From positions 62,001 through 126,000 of the forward strand of contig NZ_JAERVJ010000007.1 of the NCBI RefSeq assembly GCF_016745395.1: 64,000 nucleotides of DNA, in the 5' to 3' direction. The notes under the pieces are model-generated. The model did not search any database and was not told the DNA's origin. It saw only the letters and a program-made list of their open reading frames with translations. Positions 37,011-45,478 of this stretch are shown one piece after another; positions within the stretch are counted from its first letter, which is position 1, and each line of letters starts with the position of its first letter. Source of the stretch: Methylocystis sp. Sn-Cys (GTDB lineage: Bacteria > Pseudomonadota > Alphaproteobacteria > Rhizobiales > Beijerinckiaceae). Both the position numbers and the translations under genes were made by a program.

Positions 37011-37511
37011 ATGTTAGACGCGCTCAGATCCTTCATCACCGAACTCACCGGCGACGCCAACGCGCCCAAACCCGTCGAGGCGGCCGATTACCAGCTCGCG
37101 GCCGCCGCGCTGCTCGTCAATATCGCCTCGATCGACGGCGACTTCGACGACAACGAGAAGGCGCGCATCCAGCTCCTCGTCGAGACGCGCTTCGGGCTTC
37201 CGCCGGACGAGGCCCGCGCCCTCATCCAGCAGGCTTGCCAGAACGAGCGCGAGGCCGTCGATCTTTATCATTTCACCAGCGTGCTCAAGCGGCGGCTCGA
37301 CGAAGACGGCCGCAAGCAGGTGATCGGCATGATGTGGGACATGGCCCATGCCGACGGCACGGTGCATGAATTCGAGGAGAACGTCGTCTGGCGCGTCGCC
37401 GAGCTGCTCGGCGTCTCGACGCGAGAGCGCGTCGAGCTGCGCCGCGAGGCGCGCGAGGCGCTGGAGAACCCGCCGCCGCTCGACGGCCCCTGGTCCCGCC
37501 CCAAGGAGTGA
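37011..37511 (+). CDS. TerB-like family protein
   Basis: The 166-residue soluble helical protein matches the TerB fold (tellurite resistance and stress-associated). Repeated acidic helical units are visible, with IASIDGDFDDNEKARI and MAHADGTVHEFEENVVWRVAE carrying the Asp-Gly-x-hydrophobic and Glu positions typical of the metal-binding site. A true tellurite role is unlikely without the rest of the ter cluster. The SDR gene follows 6 bp downstream, probably in the same operon. Confidence 0.85.
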   Translation: MLDALRSFITELTGDANAPKPVEAADYQLAAAALLVNIASIDGDFDDNEKARIQLLVETRFGLPPDEARALIQQACQNEREAVDLYHFTSVLKRRLDEDGRKQVIGMMWDMAHADGTVHEFEENVVWRVAELLGVSTRERVELRREAREALENPPPLDGPWSRPKE

Positions 37512-37517
37512 CGTTTC

Positions 37518-38321
37518 ATGACGCAATTTTCGAATGCCCGCCCGGCGGCCGTCGTCACCGGCGCGTCGGAGGGAATCGGCGCCGAGCTTGCCCGCGTCTT
37601 CGCCGCAAAAGGCCATGAGGTGGCGATTGTCGCCCGGCGCGGCGACCGGCTGGCGACGCTGGCCGACGACATCGCCGCCAAGGGCCACAAGCGCCCGATC
37701 GTGGTCGAGCTGGACCTCCTCGCCGAAGGCGCCGCGGAGACGCTCGCCGCGCGGCTCACTGAGGCCGGGCTCGCGCCGCAATATCTCGTCAACAACGCGG
37801 GTTTCGGTCTGATCGGCGCCATCGCCGATCTCGATCAGGCCGAGCAGCTCGCCATGATCGACCTCAATATCCGCGCGCTGACCGCTCTGACGCTGCGCTT
37901 CCTGCCCTCGCTGACGCAGACCAAGGGCGGCGTCATGAATGTCGCCTCGGTCGCCTCCTTCATGCCGGGGCCGGGCTTTGCGGTCTATTACGCCACCAAG
38001 GCCTTCGTGCGCTCCTTCAGCGAGGCGATCTCATACGAGCTGAAGCCGGCCGGCGTGAAAGTGTCCTGCCTCTGCCCCGGCCCGGTGCTCACGGGCTTTC
38101 AGGCCCGCGCCGGCATGAGCTACGACGGGCTGATGAGCGCGATGAAGCCGGCGCTGGTGCCGGCGGAGGAAGTCGCGCGCCAGGGCTATGAGGGGCTGAT
38201 GGCCGGAAGGCGCGTCGTCGTCCCGGGGACCATGAACAAGTTCATGGTCTGGAGCGCCCGCCTCTCGCCGCGCGCGATTCTGCTGCCGCTGCTCGGGACG
38301 GCGCAGATGAAGCGGGTTTAA
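37518..38321 (+). CDS. Short-chain dehydrogenase/reductase (SDR)
   Basis: This 267-residue classical SDR has the cofactor loop TGASEGIGAELARVF (residues about 17-31), NNAGF, the catalytic Ser in VASVASF and YYATKAFVRSF (Tyr and Lys of YxxxK). The basic residues ARRGDRL after beta 2 suggest NADP(H). The DltE-like subgroup of this family is uncharacterised in substrate. It ends close to a large palindrome that serves as a terminator. Confidence 0.9.
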   Translation: MTQFSNARPAAVVTGASEGIGAELARVFAAKGHEVAIVARRGDRLATLADDIAAKGHKRPIVVELDLLAEGAAETLAARLTEAGLAPQYLVNNAGFGLIGAIADLDQAEQLAMIDLNIRALTALTLRFLPSLTQTKGGVMNVASVASFMPGPGFAVYYATKAFVRSFSEAISYELKPAGVKVSCLCPGPVLTGFQARAGMSYDGLMSAMKPALVPAEEVARQGYEGLMAGRRVVVPGTMNKFMVWSARLSPRAILLPLLGTAQMKRV

Positions 38322-38337
38322 CTGACGGGAATCGCGC

Positions 38338-38469
38338 CCTCGCCCTTCGAGACGCGCCCTGCGGGCGCTCCTCAGGGGGTGAGGGCTGATAGGAGCCAGA
38401 AACGAAAAACCCCTCATGCTGAGGAGCCTGCAAAGCAGGCGTCTCGAAGCACGAGGGGTTTTTCGTTTT
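38338..38469. terminator. Bidirectional terminator formed by a palindromic repeat
   Basis: The right half (38401-38469) forms a long stem starting AACGAAAAACCCCTC and ending GAGGGGTTTTTCGTTT, with an inner hairpin (GCCTGCAAAGCAGGC). It is flanked on the left by CGAGACGCGCCCTGCGGGCG and GAGGGC, a second partial copy. A-runs and T-runs on both sides fit termination of the SDR gene on the plus strand and rpmF on the minus strand. Confidence 0.85.
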
Positions 38470-38495
38470 AAGGACAAGAAGGCCCGAAAGCCCGC

Positions 38496-38684
38496 TTATT
38501 CCTCGGCCGACTTGACCTTGAGCACCTGACGGCCGCGATACATGCCGGTCTTCAGGTCGATATGGTGCGGACGGCGCAGCTCGCCCGAATCCTTGTCCTC
38601 GACATAGGTCGGAGCCTTCAGCGCATCGGCGGAACGGCGGAAGCCCCGCTTCATCGGGGAGGTTTTTCTCTTCGGAACGGCCAT
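38496..38684 (-). CDS. rpmF: 50S ribosomal protein L32
   Basis: The 62-residue product is full-length L32: [20 protein letters not shown] at the N-terminus and [17 protein letters not shown] at the C-terminus. The alphaproteobacterial form lacks the zinc cysteines, as here. It is transcribed towards the palindromic terminator shared with the SDR gene. plsX/fabH, often adjacent in other bacteria, are not here. Confidence 0.97.
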   Translation of the reverse strand: MAVPKRKTSPMKRGFRRSADALKAPTYVEDKDSGELRRPHHIDLKTGMYRGRQVLKVKSAEE

Positions 38685-38869
38685 TTTCTTGTCTCTCTAA
38701 ACAGCGAAGGCCGCGGGCGTTGCGCGCCGCGCGGCGGAAACTGGTGCCGGGCGTATACGCGAAAACATGCCCCGTGGCTACCCCTCAGCCCGCCGCCAAC
38801 GGTAGCTTTCTCGTCCCAGAGAAGCTATGCTGGCGCATCTTTAATGACAAAGCGATTGAGGGAGACTTC

Positions 38870-39187
38870 GTGAAAGCCTCTCAAACCAAAGAAATCGGTC
38901 GCAGCGCGGTGATAAGCACGAGCGTAATCGGCCGCGACCAAGCGGCGCTGCCCGCCGCGCTGCTCCAAGAAATCGACGACGCCCTGCAGCGCATTGCGAA
39001 GGCTATAGAGCGAACCTCTTTCACCGATTCCGAGCAGCCGCCTCCAAACTGGAAGATCTTGAAGCCGCTGATTATCGAAAAACTCGGACTGGATACGATC
39101 GATAGTCCAGACCGACACCTCGCATATATTCGAGAAAAAATTTCCGGAGTGCTGTCGTCCGATGCTCAGCAGAAACAAAGCGGCTGA
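38870..39187 (+). CDS. Hypothetical protein overlapping a coiled-coil gene
   Basis: The likely start is GTG 38870, nine bp after an AGGGAG ribosome site, giving 105 residues from VKASQTKEIGRSAVISTS; the open frame runs further upstream without a good start. The sequence contains a helical stretch ALLQEIDDALQRIAKAIERT. No known motif was seen. Codon use is less GC-biased at third positions than in neighbouring genes. It overlaps the next gene by 26 bp, so the two are probably expressed together. Confidence 0.55.
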   Translation: MKASQTKEIGRSAVISTSVIGRDQAALPAALLQEIDDALQRIAKAIERTSFTDSEQPPPNWKILKPLIIEKLGLDTIDSPDRHLAYIREKISGVLSSDAQQKQSG

Positions 39188-39533
39188 TCTAGCTCAAGAT
39201 ATTGCCAACCATCTTCAGGTCCCGGAACAAATACGAAGCCTCCAAACCGCACAAAAGGAAATCGCCGACGCGATCCGTCGTCTAGAGAGCCGAATGAATG
39301 AGATAGAAGTCGAGCTTCGGGTCTTGAAGGCCGAGACCAAGCTGGACGCCTTGCGGGAGGCGCAAGCCGTCGTAAATGCGGTTCAAGGCAATCTGAACCA
39401 ACGTATAGAGGACCTTGCGGTCAAGGTCGCGGTAATGGAGGCGAAGCCCAGCTCCCACCGAATCTTGGATGGGAGCGCGACTCTCCCGAAGCCGGCGCCC
39501 CAACTGAGTCTCTCCAGCGACCCCGATATGTGA
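39162..39533 (+). CDS. Hypothetical coiled-coil protein
   Basis: The 123-residue product is dominated by a predicted coiled coil from about residue 15 to 90 (IRSLQTAQKEIADAIRRLES, MNEIEVELRVLKAETKLDAL). The tail (about 95-123) is Pro/Ser-rich and probably disordered. No signal peptide or membrane segment. It overlaps the preceding small gene and ends 18 bp before a palindromic repeat. The pair could make a two-component complex, but no function can be given. Confidence 0.6.
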   Translation: MLSRNKAADLAQDIANHLQVPEQIRSLQTAQKEIADAIRRLESRMNEIEVELRVLKAETKLDALREAQAVVNAVQGNLNQRIEDLAVKVAVMEAKPSSHRILDGSATLPKPAPQLSLSSDPDM

Positions 39534-39551
39534 TCCGCTTGATTGGCGCGG

Positions 39552-39656
39552 TGTCATTCCAGACGCTCGCAAAGCGAGCGATCGAGAATCCAGAACAACA
39601 CCAGCGCTTTTGTGGCTCTGGATCTCTGTCGGGCTTGCAGCCCGCCGGGGATGACA
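39552..39656. repeat. Palindromic repeat, CATTCCCG family (simple copy)
   Basis: The element begins TGTCATTCCAGACGCTCGC and ends CCGGGGATGACA, with internal hairpins CGCTCGCAAAGCGAGCG and GGGCTTGCAGCCC. It matches the outer part of the nested repeats at 19862 and 52477, and the simple copies at 45479 and 53829. It lies between converging genes. Confidence 0.85.
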
Positions 39657-39686
39657 CGCCCCAATGCGAGCTGTTCTCGGAAGGAA

Positions 39687-40736
39687 TCAACCCTTGTCGG
39701 GCTGCCCGCCTTCGATCGCCGCGGGCGGAACCGGCCCGCCTTGCGTCGGCGCGTCTTTCTCATAGGCGCCCTTTTCGACGCCTTTGAGCATCGCCGGATC
39801 GTCCTCGATGAGCTTATTCGCGGCGCGCTCGTCCACGATCGGCTTAGGCGCCGCCGCCGCTACCGGCGCGGCCTTTATGCCGGTCGTCGAGGAGAGCCAG
39901 CCGCGCCAATGCTCATGGGAGCCGTTGAAGGTGTTCTGGTCCACGGCGCCGACGATTCCGGGCACGCGGCCGTCCGAGCGATATTGCCAGAAGGTCCATT
40001 TGCGGTCGCCGTAGCGCACCTTGGGGTGGTATTTCGTCGAGCGCACCCAGATCGGATATTCCGACAGCGCGTCAGGCTGCAGAATCGCCTGGTAGAAGTC
40101 GACCGAAGAATAGATGATCGGCTTCTTGCCGTAATGGCGCTCCATCGCCTCCAGCATGACCCGCATGTCACGGATCGCCTCCTCGCGATACAGGGTGCGC
40201 TTGCAGCTCTTGGACTCCGGCGTCGGCTCGACGTCGAGCACGGGCGGCAGCGCGTCCGGATCGTTGGGCACGACCGAGGCGAAATTGGCGATTTCCTCGT
40301 GCGGCGGCCGGCACCAATAGACGAAGTGATAGGCGCCGCGCGGCACGCCCGCGGCCTTGGCGGCCGCCCAATTGTACTGGAACTTCGAATCGGCCTTGTC
40401 GCCGCCCTCGGTCGCCTTGATGAAGGCGAAGGCGACGCCCGACTCCTTCACCTGCTCCCAGTCGATGTCGCCCTGATATTTGGACACGTCGATGCCATGG
40501 ACGGCGAATTCGGCGCTGCGCGTGGCGGGGAAGAGGTGAAGATCCGATTCCGGCACCGCATAGGCGAGGAAGGTCGGGTCCCGCTTGGCGTTCAGGAGGG
40601 GGGCGCTGGTCGCAAAACGCGGCCGCTTTGCATGGCCGGGATCATAGCTGCTGCCACAACCGGCGAGAGTCGCCGCGCCGGCCGCAACGCAAGCAAGCGC
40701 GGTGATACGCAATACGGAACTATTCAACGAGCACAT
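39687..40736 (-). CDS. Glycoside hydrolase family 25 lipoprotein (lysozyme-like)
   Basis: This 349-residue protein is a predicted lipoprotein with lipobox LAGC (Cys27) after a hydrophobic signal. The GH25 domain (about 75-275) has GIDVSKYQGDIDWEQVKESG, AFIKATEGG, AYHFVYW, the catalytic PVLDVEPTPE and WTFWQYRSDGRVPGIVG with VDQNTF. GH25 enzymes cleave the MurNAc-GlcNAc bond of peptidoglycan. The C-terminal 70 residues are low-complexity Ala/Pro/Asp and variable. Membrane anchoring would keep the enzyme at the periplasmic face of the inner or outer membrane. Confidence 0.9.
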   Translation of the reverse strand: MCSLNSSVLRITALACVAAGAATLAGCGSSYDPGHAKRPRFATSAPLLNAKRDPTFLAYAVPESDLHLFPATRSAEFAVHGIDVSKYQGDIDWEQVKESGVAFAFIKATEGGDKADSKFQYNWAAAKAAGVPRGAYHFVYWCRPPHEEIANFASVVPNDPDALPPVLDVEPTPESKSCKRTLYREEAIRDMRVMLEAMERHYGKKPIIYSSVDFYQAILQPDALSEYPIWVRSTKYHPKVRYGDRKWTFWQYRSDGRVPGIVGAVDQNTFNGSHEHWRGWLSSTTGIKAAPVAAAAPKPIVDERAANKLIEDDPAMLKGVEKGAYEKDAPTQGGPVPPAAIEGGQPDKG

Positions 40737-40851
40737 TTCGTCAAATTATCCCAGGAGGCGGTAACGAAGCGTTAACGCGCCGCGCCGCGAATGCAAGCCG
40801 ATTGGGGATTTTTATGATTCTTTGCAGCCGAAATATGTTGGTGGGGGGCAG

Positions 40852-40912
40852 GCGAGCCCGAAGGCTCGCGGTCCAGGGGGCCGGACTTTGGACCGCGAGC
40901 CTTCAGGCTCGC
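40852..40912. repeat. Palindromic repeat, GCGAGCCTTCAGGCTCGC family
   Basis: Two palindromic units, GCGAGCCCGAAGGCTCGC and GCGAGCCTTCAGGCTCGC, lie about 25 bp apart and share a GGTCC/GGACC boundary. It is the second copy of the element at 15577-15630. It abuts the mgtE stop codon and may act as a terminator. Confidence 0.85.
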
Positions 40913-42322
40913 TTACTTCAAATGGAACCACATGGTCGCGATCGTTAAAAACGCCCCATAACCAACCACATCGGTAATCGTCGTCACGAACGGCCCCGAG
41001 GACACCGCCGGATCGAATTTGAAGCGATTGAACAGCAGCGGCACCGCAATGCCGCCAAAGGCGCCCGCCACCAGATTTGTGAACATCGCCAGTGCCATGA
41101 CCGGCCACAGGCCGACATTCTGGAACCAGTTGGCGGCGACAAGGCCTGTCACCAGGCCGAAAGCCGCGCCATTCACCGCGCCGATCGCCAATTCGCGGAA
41201 GATGATCTTCATGGCGTTGGCGCGGTTCAGTTCGCGAGTCGCCAGCGCGCGGACGGCGACGGTCATGGTCTGGGTCGCCGAATTGCCGCCCTGCCCCGCG
41301 ATGATCGGCCCGAGCACCGCGAGCGCCACCATCTGCTCCAGTTGTGACTGGAAGGTCTTGAGCACGGAAGAGGTGATGAAGGCGGTCAGCAGATTGATGA
41401 ACAGCCAGGTAAAGCGGCTTTTGGCGATCCACCAGAAATCATCGGTCAGCTCTTCTTCCGGGTTCACGCCGCCGAGCGCCTTGATCTCTTCAGAGGCCTG
41501 CTCCTGAATGACGTCGACGATGTCGTCGATGGTGAGCGCGCCGACGAGGCGCTCGCTTTCGTCGACGACCGGCGCCGACACGAGATTGTAGCGCTCGAAA
41601 AGCCGCGCCGCCTCGGTTCCGTCCTCGGTCGCCTTCACCCGGCGCCGGTCGGCCTGCATGATCTCGTCGAGCCGCGCATTCGGCTTGGCGCGCACGAGGG
41701 CGTCGAGAAAGACCGTGCCGAGCAGGTGATAGCCGGGGTCGACGACGAAGACCTCGAAGAAAGTTTCAGGCAATTCGTCGCCATCCGTCTCGCGGAAGAA
41801 GTCGAGCACGCGGCCCGCCGTCCAGAAGGGCGGCACGGCGATGAGCGTCGTCTGCATCAGACGGCCGGCGGAGCCTTCCGGATAATCGAGCGAGCGGCGC
41901 AGGACGATGCGTTCCTGCGCAGGCAGGGCTTCGAGAACCTCCGCCTGCTCCGCAGGCTCGAGCGTCTCGAGAATGGCGACGGCGTCGTCGCTTTCGAGAT
42001 CGCGCATCCCCTCGACCAGGGTCTCGACCGGCAGCTCTTCGAGAATATCTTCGCGGGTGGCTTCACCCACTTCCATCAGCGCGGTAAAATCGAAGTCCGC
42101 GCCCATCAGCTCGACGAGGCGCGGGCGGGCCTCATGGCTCAAAAGCTCGAGCAGCGCGCCGAGATCGGCCTCGTGAAGATCGCCGACGAGTTCATGGACC
42201 TTGGCGGAGTCGCCGAGGGCGACGGCGGCCTCGACCGCGAAGACGAAATCGCGGTCCGGCCCGCCGTTTTCTTCGCGGAAACCCTCGGCGCCCGCCGCCG
42301 TTTCTTCATGATCGAGTGGCAT
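40913..42322 (-). CDS. mgtE: Magnesium transporter MgtE
   Basis: This 469-residue Mg2+ channel has the three MgtE parts: an N-terminal helical superhelix domain (about 40-150), a CBS pair (about 155-275, with VDPGYHLLGTVFLDAL and VVDESERLVGALTIDDIVDVI), and five membrane helices (about 300-469). The pore block LGPIIAGQGGNSATQTMTV and RALATRELN is intact. The cytoplasmic domains close the pore when Mg2+ is high, so regulation is at the protein level. No ykoK-type Mg2+ riboswitch is present; only 43 bp separate it from the divergent deacetylase gene. Confidence 0.96.
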   Translation of the reverse strand: MPLDHEETAAGAEGFREENGGPDRDFVFAVEAAVALGDSAKVHELVGDLHEADLGALLELLSHEARPRLVELMGADFDFTALMEVGEATREDILEELPVETLVEGMRDLESDDAVAILETLEPAEQAEVLEALPAQERIVLRRSLDYPEGSAGRLMQTTLIAVPPFWTAGRVLDFFRETDGDELPETFFEVFVVDPGYHLLGTVFLDALVRAKPNARLDEIMQADRRRVKATEDGTEAARLFERYNLVSAPVVDESERLVGALTIDDIVDVIQEQASEEIKALGGVNPEEELTDDFWWIAKSRFTWLFINLLTAFITSSVLKTFQSQLEQMVALAVLGPIIAGQGGNSATQTMTVAVRALATRELNRANAMKIIFRELAIGAVNGAAFGLVTGLVAANWFQNVGLWPVMALAMFTNLVAGAFGGIAVPLLFNRFKFDPAVSSGPFVTTITDVVGYGAFLTIATMWFHLK

Positions 42323-42365
42323 GCCGATTCCCGCTACCAGGCTTCAGGCTCCTTAACCCGCGCAG

Positions 42366-43265
42366 ATGCGGAAGCAAACCGGCAAAACCGAAATGATCAA
42401 ACTTTCGAGCGTCACTCTCTGCGCCCTCCTGGCCCTCGGCGCGACGGCCGCCGTCGCCCGCGACTGCGAGCCTGACGCGCTCGGCGTCTCGCGCACCATC
42501 GCCATCGGCCCGAAGGGAACCGCCGTCGGATTGCAAAGCTATCCGCGCACGCTCGATCTGCAGGACCATGAGGTTGTCCTCACTTTCGACGACGGGCCGG
42601 CCGAGCCGACCGCGCGCGTGCTCGATGCGCTCGCCAAGGAATGCGCGCTCGCGACATTCTTCGTCATCGGCCGCAACGCCGAGGAGGCGCCGGCTTTGGT
42701 GCGGCGCGAGGCGGCCGAAGGCCACAGCATCGGCTACCACTCCTACAGCCATCCCGCCAATACGCTTCGGCTGATGTACGACGACGCGGCGAAGGCCGAC
42801 ATCGAGAAGGGCGTTGCGGCGGTCGAAAAGGCGTCGGCCGGCAAATCCGCGCCCTTCTTCCGCTTTCCGGGCTTCGCCGATACGCCGGAGCTTGTCTCTT
42901 ACCTCGAAGGCAAGGGCTTCACCATTTTCGGCTCTGACCTATGGGCCTCCGACTGGTCGCCCATGGCGCCCAAGGCCGAGCTCGATCTCGTGATGTCGCG
43001 GCTGGAAAAGGCGGGCAAGGGAATCGTGCTCTTCCACGACTCCAAGGCGCAGACGGCGGCGATGCTGCCCGACTTCCTGCGCGCACTGAAGGACCGAGGC
43101 TACAAGCTCGCCCATATCGTCCCCGGCGCAGGCGAGACGCCGATCGTCGAGGCGGGGCCGGAGTGGACCTCGACCACCGAGCCGATCATCGCCAAGACGC
43201 TTGCGGGCAAGGTTAAAGGCGCCGCCGCGGGAGACGGCCACGGCCACTCCCACGGCGATCAATAG
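42366..43265 (+). CDS. Secreted polysaccharide deacetylase (CE4/NodB fold)
   Basis: The product of 299 residues (or 290 from a second ATG at 42393) has a signal peptide ending near AVARD. The NodB fold shows motif 1 TFDDGP (residues 73-78), motif 2 HSYSH (125-129), FFRFPGF and a late FHDSK. The enzyme probably removes acetyl groups from an N-acetylated glycan in the periplasm. The C-terminus is His-rich (GHGHSHGDQ), which may bind metal. Neither start has a strong ribosome site. It converges on the next gene with stop codons abutting. Confidence 0.88.
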   Translation: MRKQTGKTEMIKLSSVTLCALLALGATAAVARDCEPDALGVSRTIAIGPKGTAVGLQSYPRTLDLQDHEVVLTFDDGPAEPTARVLDALAKECALATFFVIGRNAEEAPALVRREAAEGHSIGYHSYSHPANTLRLMYDDAAKADIEKGVAAVEKASAGKSAPFFRFPGFADTPELVSYLEGKGFTIFGSDLWASDWSPMAPKAELDLVMSRLEKAGKGIVLFHDSKAQTAAMLPDFLRALKDRGYKLAHIVPGAGETPIVEAGPEWTSTTEPIIAKTLAGKVKGAAAGDGHGHSHGDQ

Positions 43266-44174
43266 TCAGCCATTCTCGCAGGCGTAGAAGCCCTTGGCGC
43301 CCCAGCAGGCCCCGGTCTTGTAGACTTGGCCGAGATTACGGCCGCCGAGCGTCGCCGTCCAAACCCGCCCGTGCTTATGGGCGATTTCGAGCGGCTTGCC
43401 CGGCAGATCGAAGGTCACAGCCTCGGCCGTGTGATGGACCTTGCAAGCGCCGCTGTTCTGCACGCGGCCCGCAAGCTTCAAGTAGCATTTCGCCATATGC
43501 GCATCGTCCGTGGCTTCCGCCTGTCTCGCGGGCGAAGCGGGTTCCGCTTTGGCCTGCGGCGCCGGCGCGGCGGGGAGCTCGGCGACATTGGCGTCGTCGG
43601 GCGACGTCGCCGTCTCCTGGCTTTCGCCGCCCTGCCCGGCTCCGAGCTTCTCCCGCACGGAGACTGGCGGCGGCGCCAAAGGCTCCGGCGCGCGCGTGGG
43701 CGCGGCCGTTGTCTCGGTCATGGGGCGCGCATCGAGGAAGGGATCGAGGGCCGATGTCTTCAGCGCGGGAGCCGCGGGCTGCGGCGCGGCGGCGGGCGCC
43801 GTCTCGGTCGCCGGCGCCGGTTTCGCGCCCATCTCCTCCTCGACGGGCGCCGCGACGGCGACGGCTGCTTTCGGCGCCACGAACTCGGGCTGGGCTTCGC
43901 TCGTTCCGCCGAGCGGCGCGCCCGGGCCAAAGAGCGCCGTGCTCATGATCGCGGCGGCGCCGCCGACAATCGTGAAGGCGAGAACCAGATGGATGACGCC
44001 TTCGACGCGATCGTAGGACAGGCCCCAAAGCGGCGCACGATAGGCGTCACGAGCTGGCGGCGCCGTCCGCGGGCGGGACAGAAAGGCAGGAATGCTGGAG
44101 GCGCGCGCGACGGGGCGCTTGGCTTCCGGCTTGGCGGCGCCGTTACGACGGCGGTTTTCTAGAATGACGCTCAT
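43266..44174 (-). CDS. Membrane-anchored protein with Ala/Pro-rich linker and C-terminal Cys domain
   Basis: This 302-residue protein has a short cytoplasmic N-terminus (MSVILENRRRNGAAKPEAKR), one membrane helix (about 60-80, GVIHLVLAFTIVGGAAAIMS), a long Ala/Pro/Glu-rich linker (about 95-215) and a small C-terminal domain with cysteines at CYLKLAGR, GACKVHH, GACWGAKGFYACENG. The last domain may be disulfide-bonded in the periplasm. ATG 44174 has a GGAGAG site. I do not recognise the family; the architecture resembles TonB-like or envelope-spanning linkers, but the TonB C-terminal signature is missing. Confidence 0.7.
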   Translation of the reverse strand: MSVILENRRRNGAAKPEAKRPVARASSIPAFLSRPRTAPPARDAYRAPLWGLSYDRVEGVIHLVLAFTIVGGAAAIMSTALFGPGAPLGGTSEAQPEFVAPKAAVAVAAPVEEEMGAKPAPATETAPAAAPQPAAPALKTSALDPFLDARPMTETTAAPTRAPEPLAPPPVSVREKLGAGQGGESQETATSPDDANVAELPAAPAPQAKAEPASPARQAEATDDAHMAKCYLKLAGRVQNSGACKVHHTAEAVTFDLPGKPLEIAHKHGRVWTATLGGRNLGQVYKTGACWGAKGFYACENG

Positions 44175-44461
44175 GTTACTCTCTCCGGGCACGAGGCTCG
44201 AGAGACGACAGGGGCGCGCCGCGCTTCCAGAGCGGCCTTTGACGCGCCACGTCTCGCGAGTCCGATATGCCGGGACGTTCTCCCGGACGGTTTTTCCCAG
44301 CCCAACCAGCGCGGGCAGCCATGCTCGGCCCTCTCTCTGCGCCAGTTCCAGACGCATCTTGCGGGGGAAAATGTGGCTGATCTTTGCCCTGGCCGGAACT
44401 TCCGCTTTCGGACCGCCGGCGGCGCCCAAAAGAGGCGCCCACTTGGATAATCAATAATTTG
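44175..44461. other. Intergenic region without recognised gene
   Basis: This 287-bp stretch between the envelope protein gene and the modA terminator should contain the promoter of the former (minus strand). I see no conserved protein, RNA gene or repeat in it. Confidence 0.35.
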
Positions 44462-44494
44462 GCGTCGCGGATCGGCTGCCTCGATCCGCGACGC
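44462..44494 (-). terminator. Terminator-like hairpin after modA
   Basis: The stem GCGTCGCGGATCG / CGATCCGCGACGC is a perfect 13-bp match with a seven-base loop. Read on the minus strand it follows the modA stop by 7 bp and is followed by CAAATTATTGATTATC, an AT-rich but not pure T tract. Confidence 0.7.
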
Positions 44495-44500
44495 GAAGGA

Positions 44501-45307
44501 TCAGCGGGAAACGCTGAACCCCTGCTCGGCGAAGATCGCCTTGCCGGGCTTGCTCAGAAGGAAGGAGAGCAGCTTGGCCGCCCCGTCGCCCTGCGCCGTG
44601 GCGGTGAGGGCGATCGGGTAAACGATCGCCGGGTGAGTATTCGCCGGGAAGGTGGCGACGACTTTCACCTTGGGCTCCGATTTGGCGTCGGTGAGATAGA
44701 CAATTCCGAGCGGCGCTTCGTCACGCGCAACGAAATTGAGCGCGGCGCGCACATTATCGGTGAAGGCGAAATTCGGCTCGGCGACCGACCACAGCCCCAA
44801 CTTCTCCAACGCCGCCTTCGCATATTTGCCGACGGGGACGGAGGCCGGGTCGCCGGTCGCGATCTTGCCCGACCCGATCGCCTCCGTCAGGGCGTCCTTC
44901 GTGAAGGCGAGCTTTTCCAGCTTCGAGGATTTCGGCGCGACGACGACAAGCACATTGCCGAGGAAATCGGCGCGCGTATCGGCGCGGATCAGGTTTTTGC
45001 CGGAGAGATAATCCATCGACGCCGCATCGGCAGAGACGAACACATCCGCGGGCGCCCCGGATTCGATCTGCTTGGCGAGCGCCATCGAGCCCGCATAGCT
45101 GATTTTCAACTCGATTCCGCTTTTCGCTTTGAAGGCGGCCGCCGCCGTGTCCAGCGCGTTTTTGAGGCTCGCCGCGGCGAACACGGTCACCGTAGGCGCA
45201 GTCGCCTGGGCATTTGGCGGCGGCGACGCGGCGGGACCTTCCGCGAAAACCGAGGCGGCGGCGAGCGAGAAGGTGAGCGTGAAGGCGAGGGTGAGCAATC
45301 TGATCAT
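44501..45307 (-). CDS. modA: Molybdate ABC transporter substrate-binding protein
   Basis: This 268-residue periplasmic protein captures molybdate (or tungstate) for ABC import. The signal peptide is LTLAFTLTFSLAAASVFA. Family blocks are TVFAAASLKNALD, ISYAGSMALAKQIESGAPADVFVSAD, LVVVAPKSS and GIVYLTDAK. ATG 45307 is supported by a GAGGA site. The partner genes modB and modC are not adjacent on either side, so it is an orphan in this window. I saw no molybdenum-cofactor riboswitch or clear ModE site upstream. Confidence 0.93.
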   Translation of the reverse strand: MIRLLTLAFTLTFSLAAASVFAEGPAASPPPNAQATAPTVTVFAAASLKNALDTAAAAFKAKSGIELKISYAGSMALAKQIESGAPADVFVSADAASMDYLSGKNLIRADTRADFLGNVLVVVAPKSSKLEKLAFTKDALTEAIGSGKIATGDPASVPVGKYAKAALEKLGLWSVAEPNFAFTDNVRAALNFVARDEAPLGIVYLTDAKSEPKVKVVATFPANTHPAIVYPIALTATAQGDGAAKLLSFLLSKPGKAIFAEQGFSVSR

Positions 45308-45478
45308 GGACAATCCTCGAAGAGGCGTGGGCTCCCGCAGAACCGCGGACGTCAGTATGTGAACTTAGGAATAGTTTAACGCCATGCTGGAGTCATGCGC
45401 ATATTTTCCGCAAATAACGCCTAACTTCACACCAAAATGCACCTATGCAGCAGGGCCAACGACCGTTGCGCGGCCTGC
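45308..45478. promoter_or_regulatory. modA upstream region
   Basis: The 171 bp upstream of modA contain an AT-rich segment near 45360-45430 which is the probable promoter area. No RNA structure or gene was recognised. The palindromic repeat at 45479-45583 follows. Confidence 0.3.

Noticed and set aside
37011-37511. Tellurite resistance locus
   Set aside because: Only one TerB-like gene is present, without terACDEZ; the family is widespread outside tellurite resistance.
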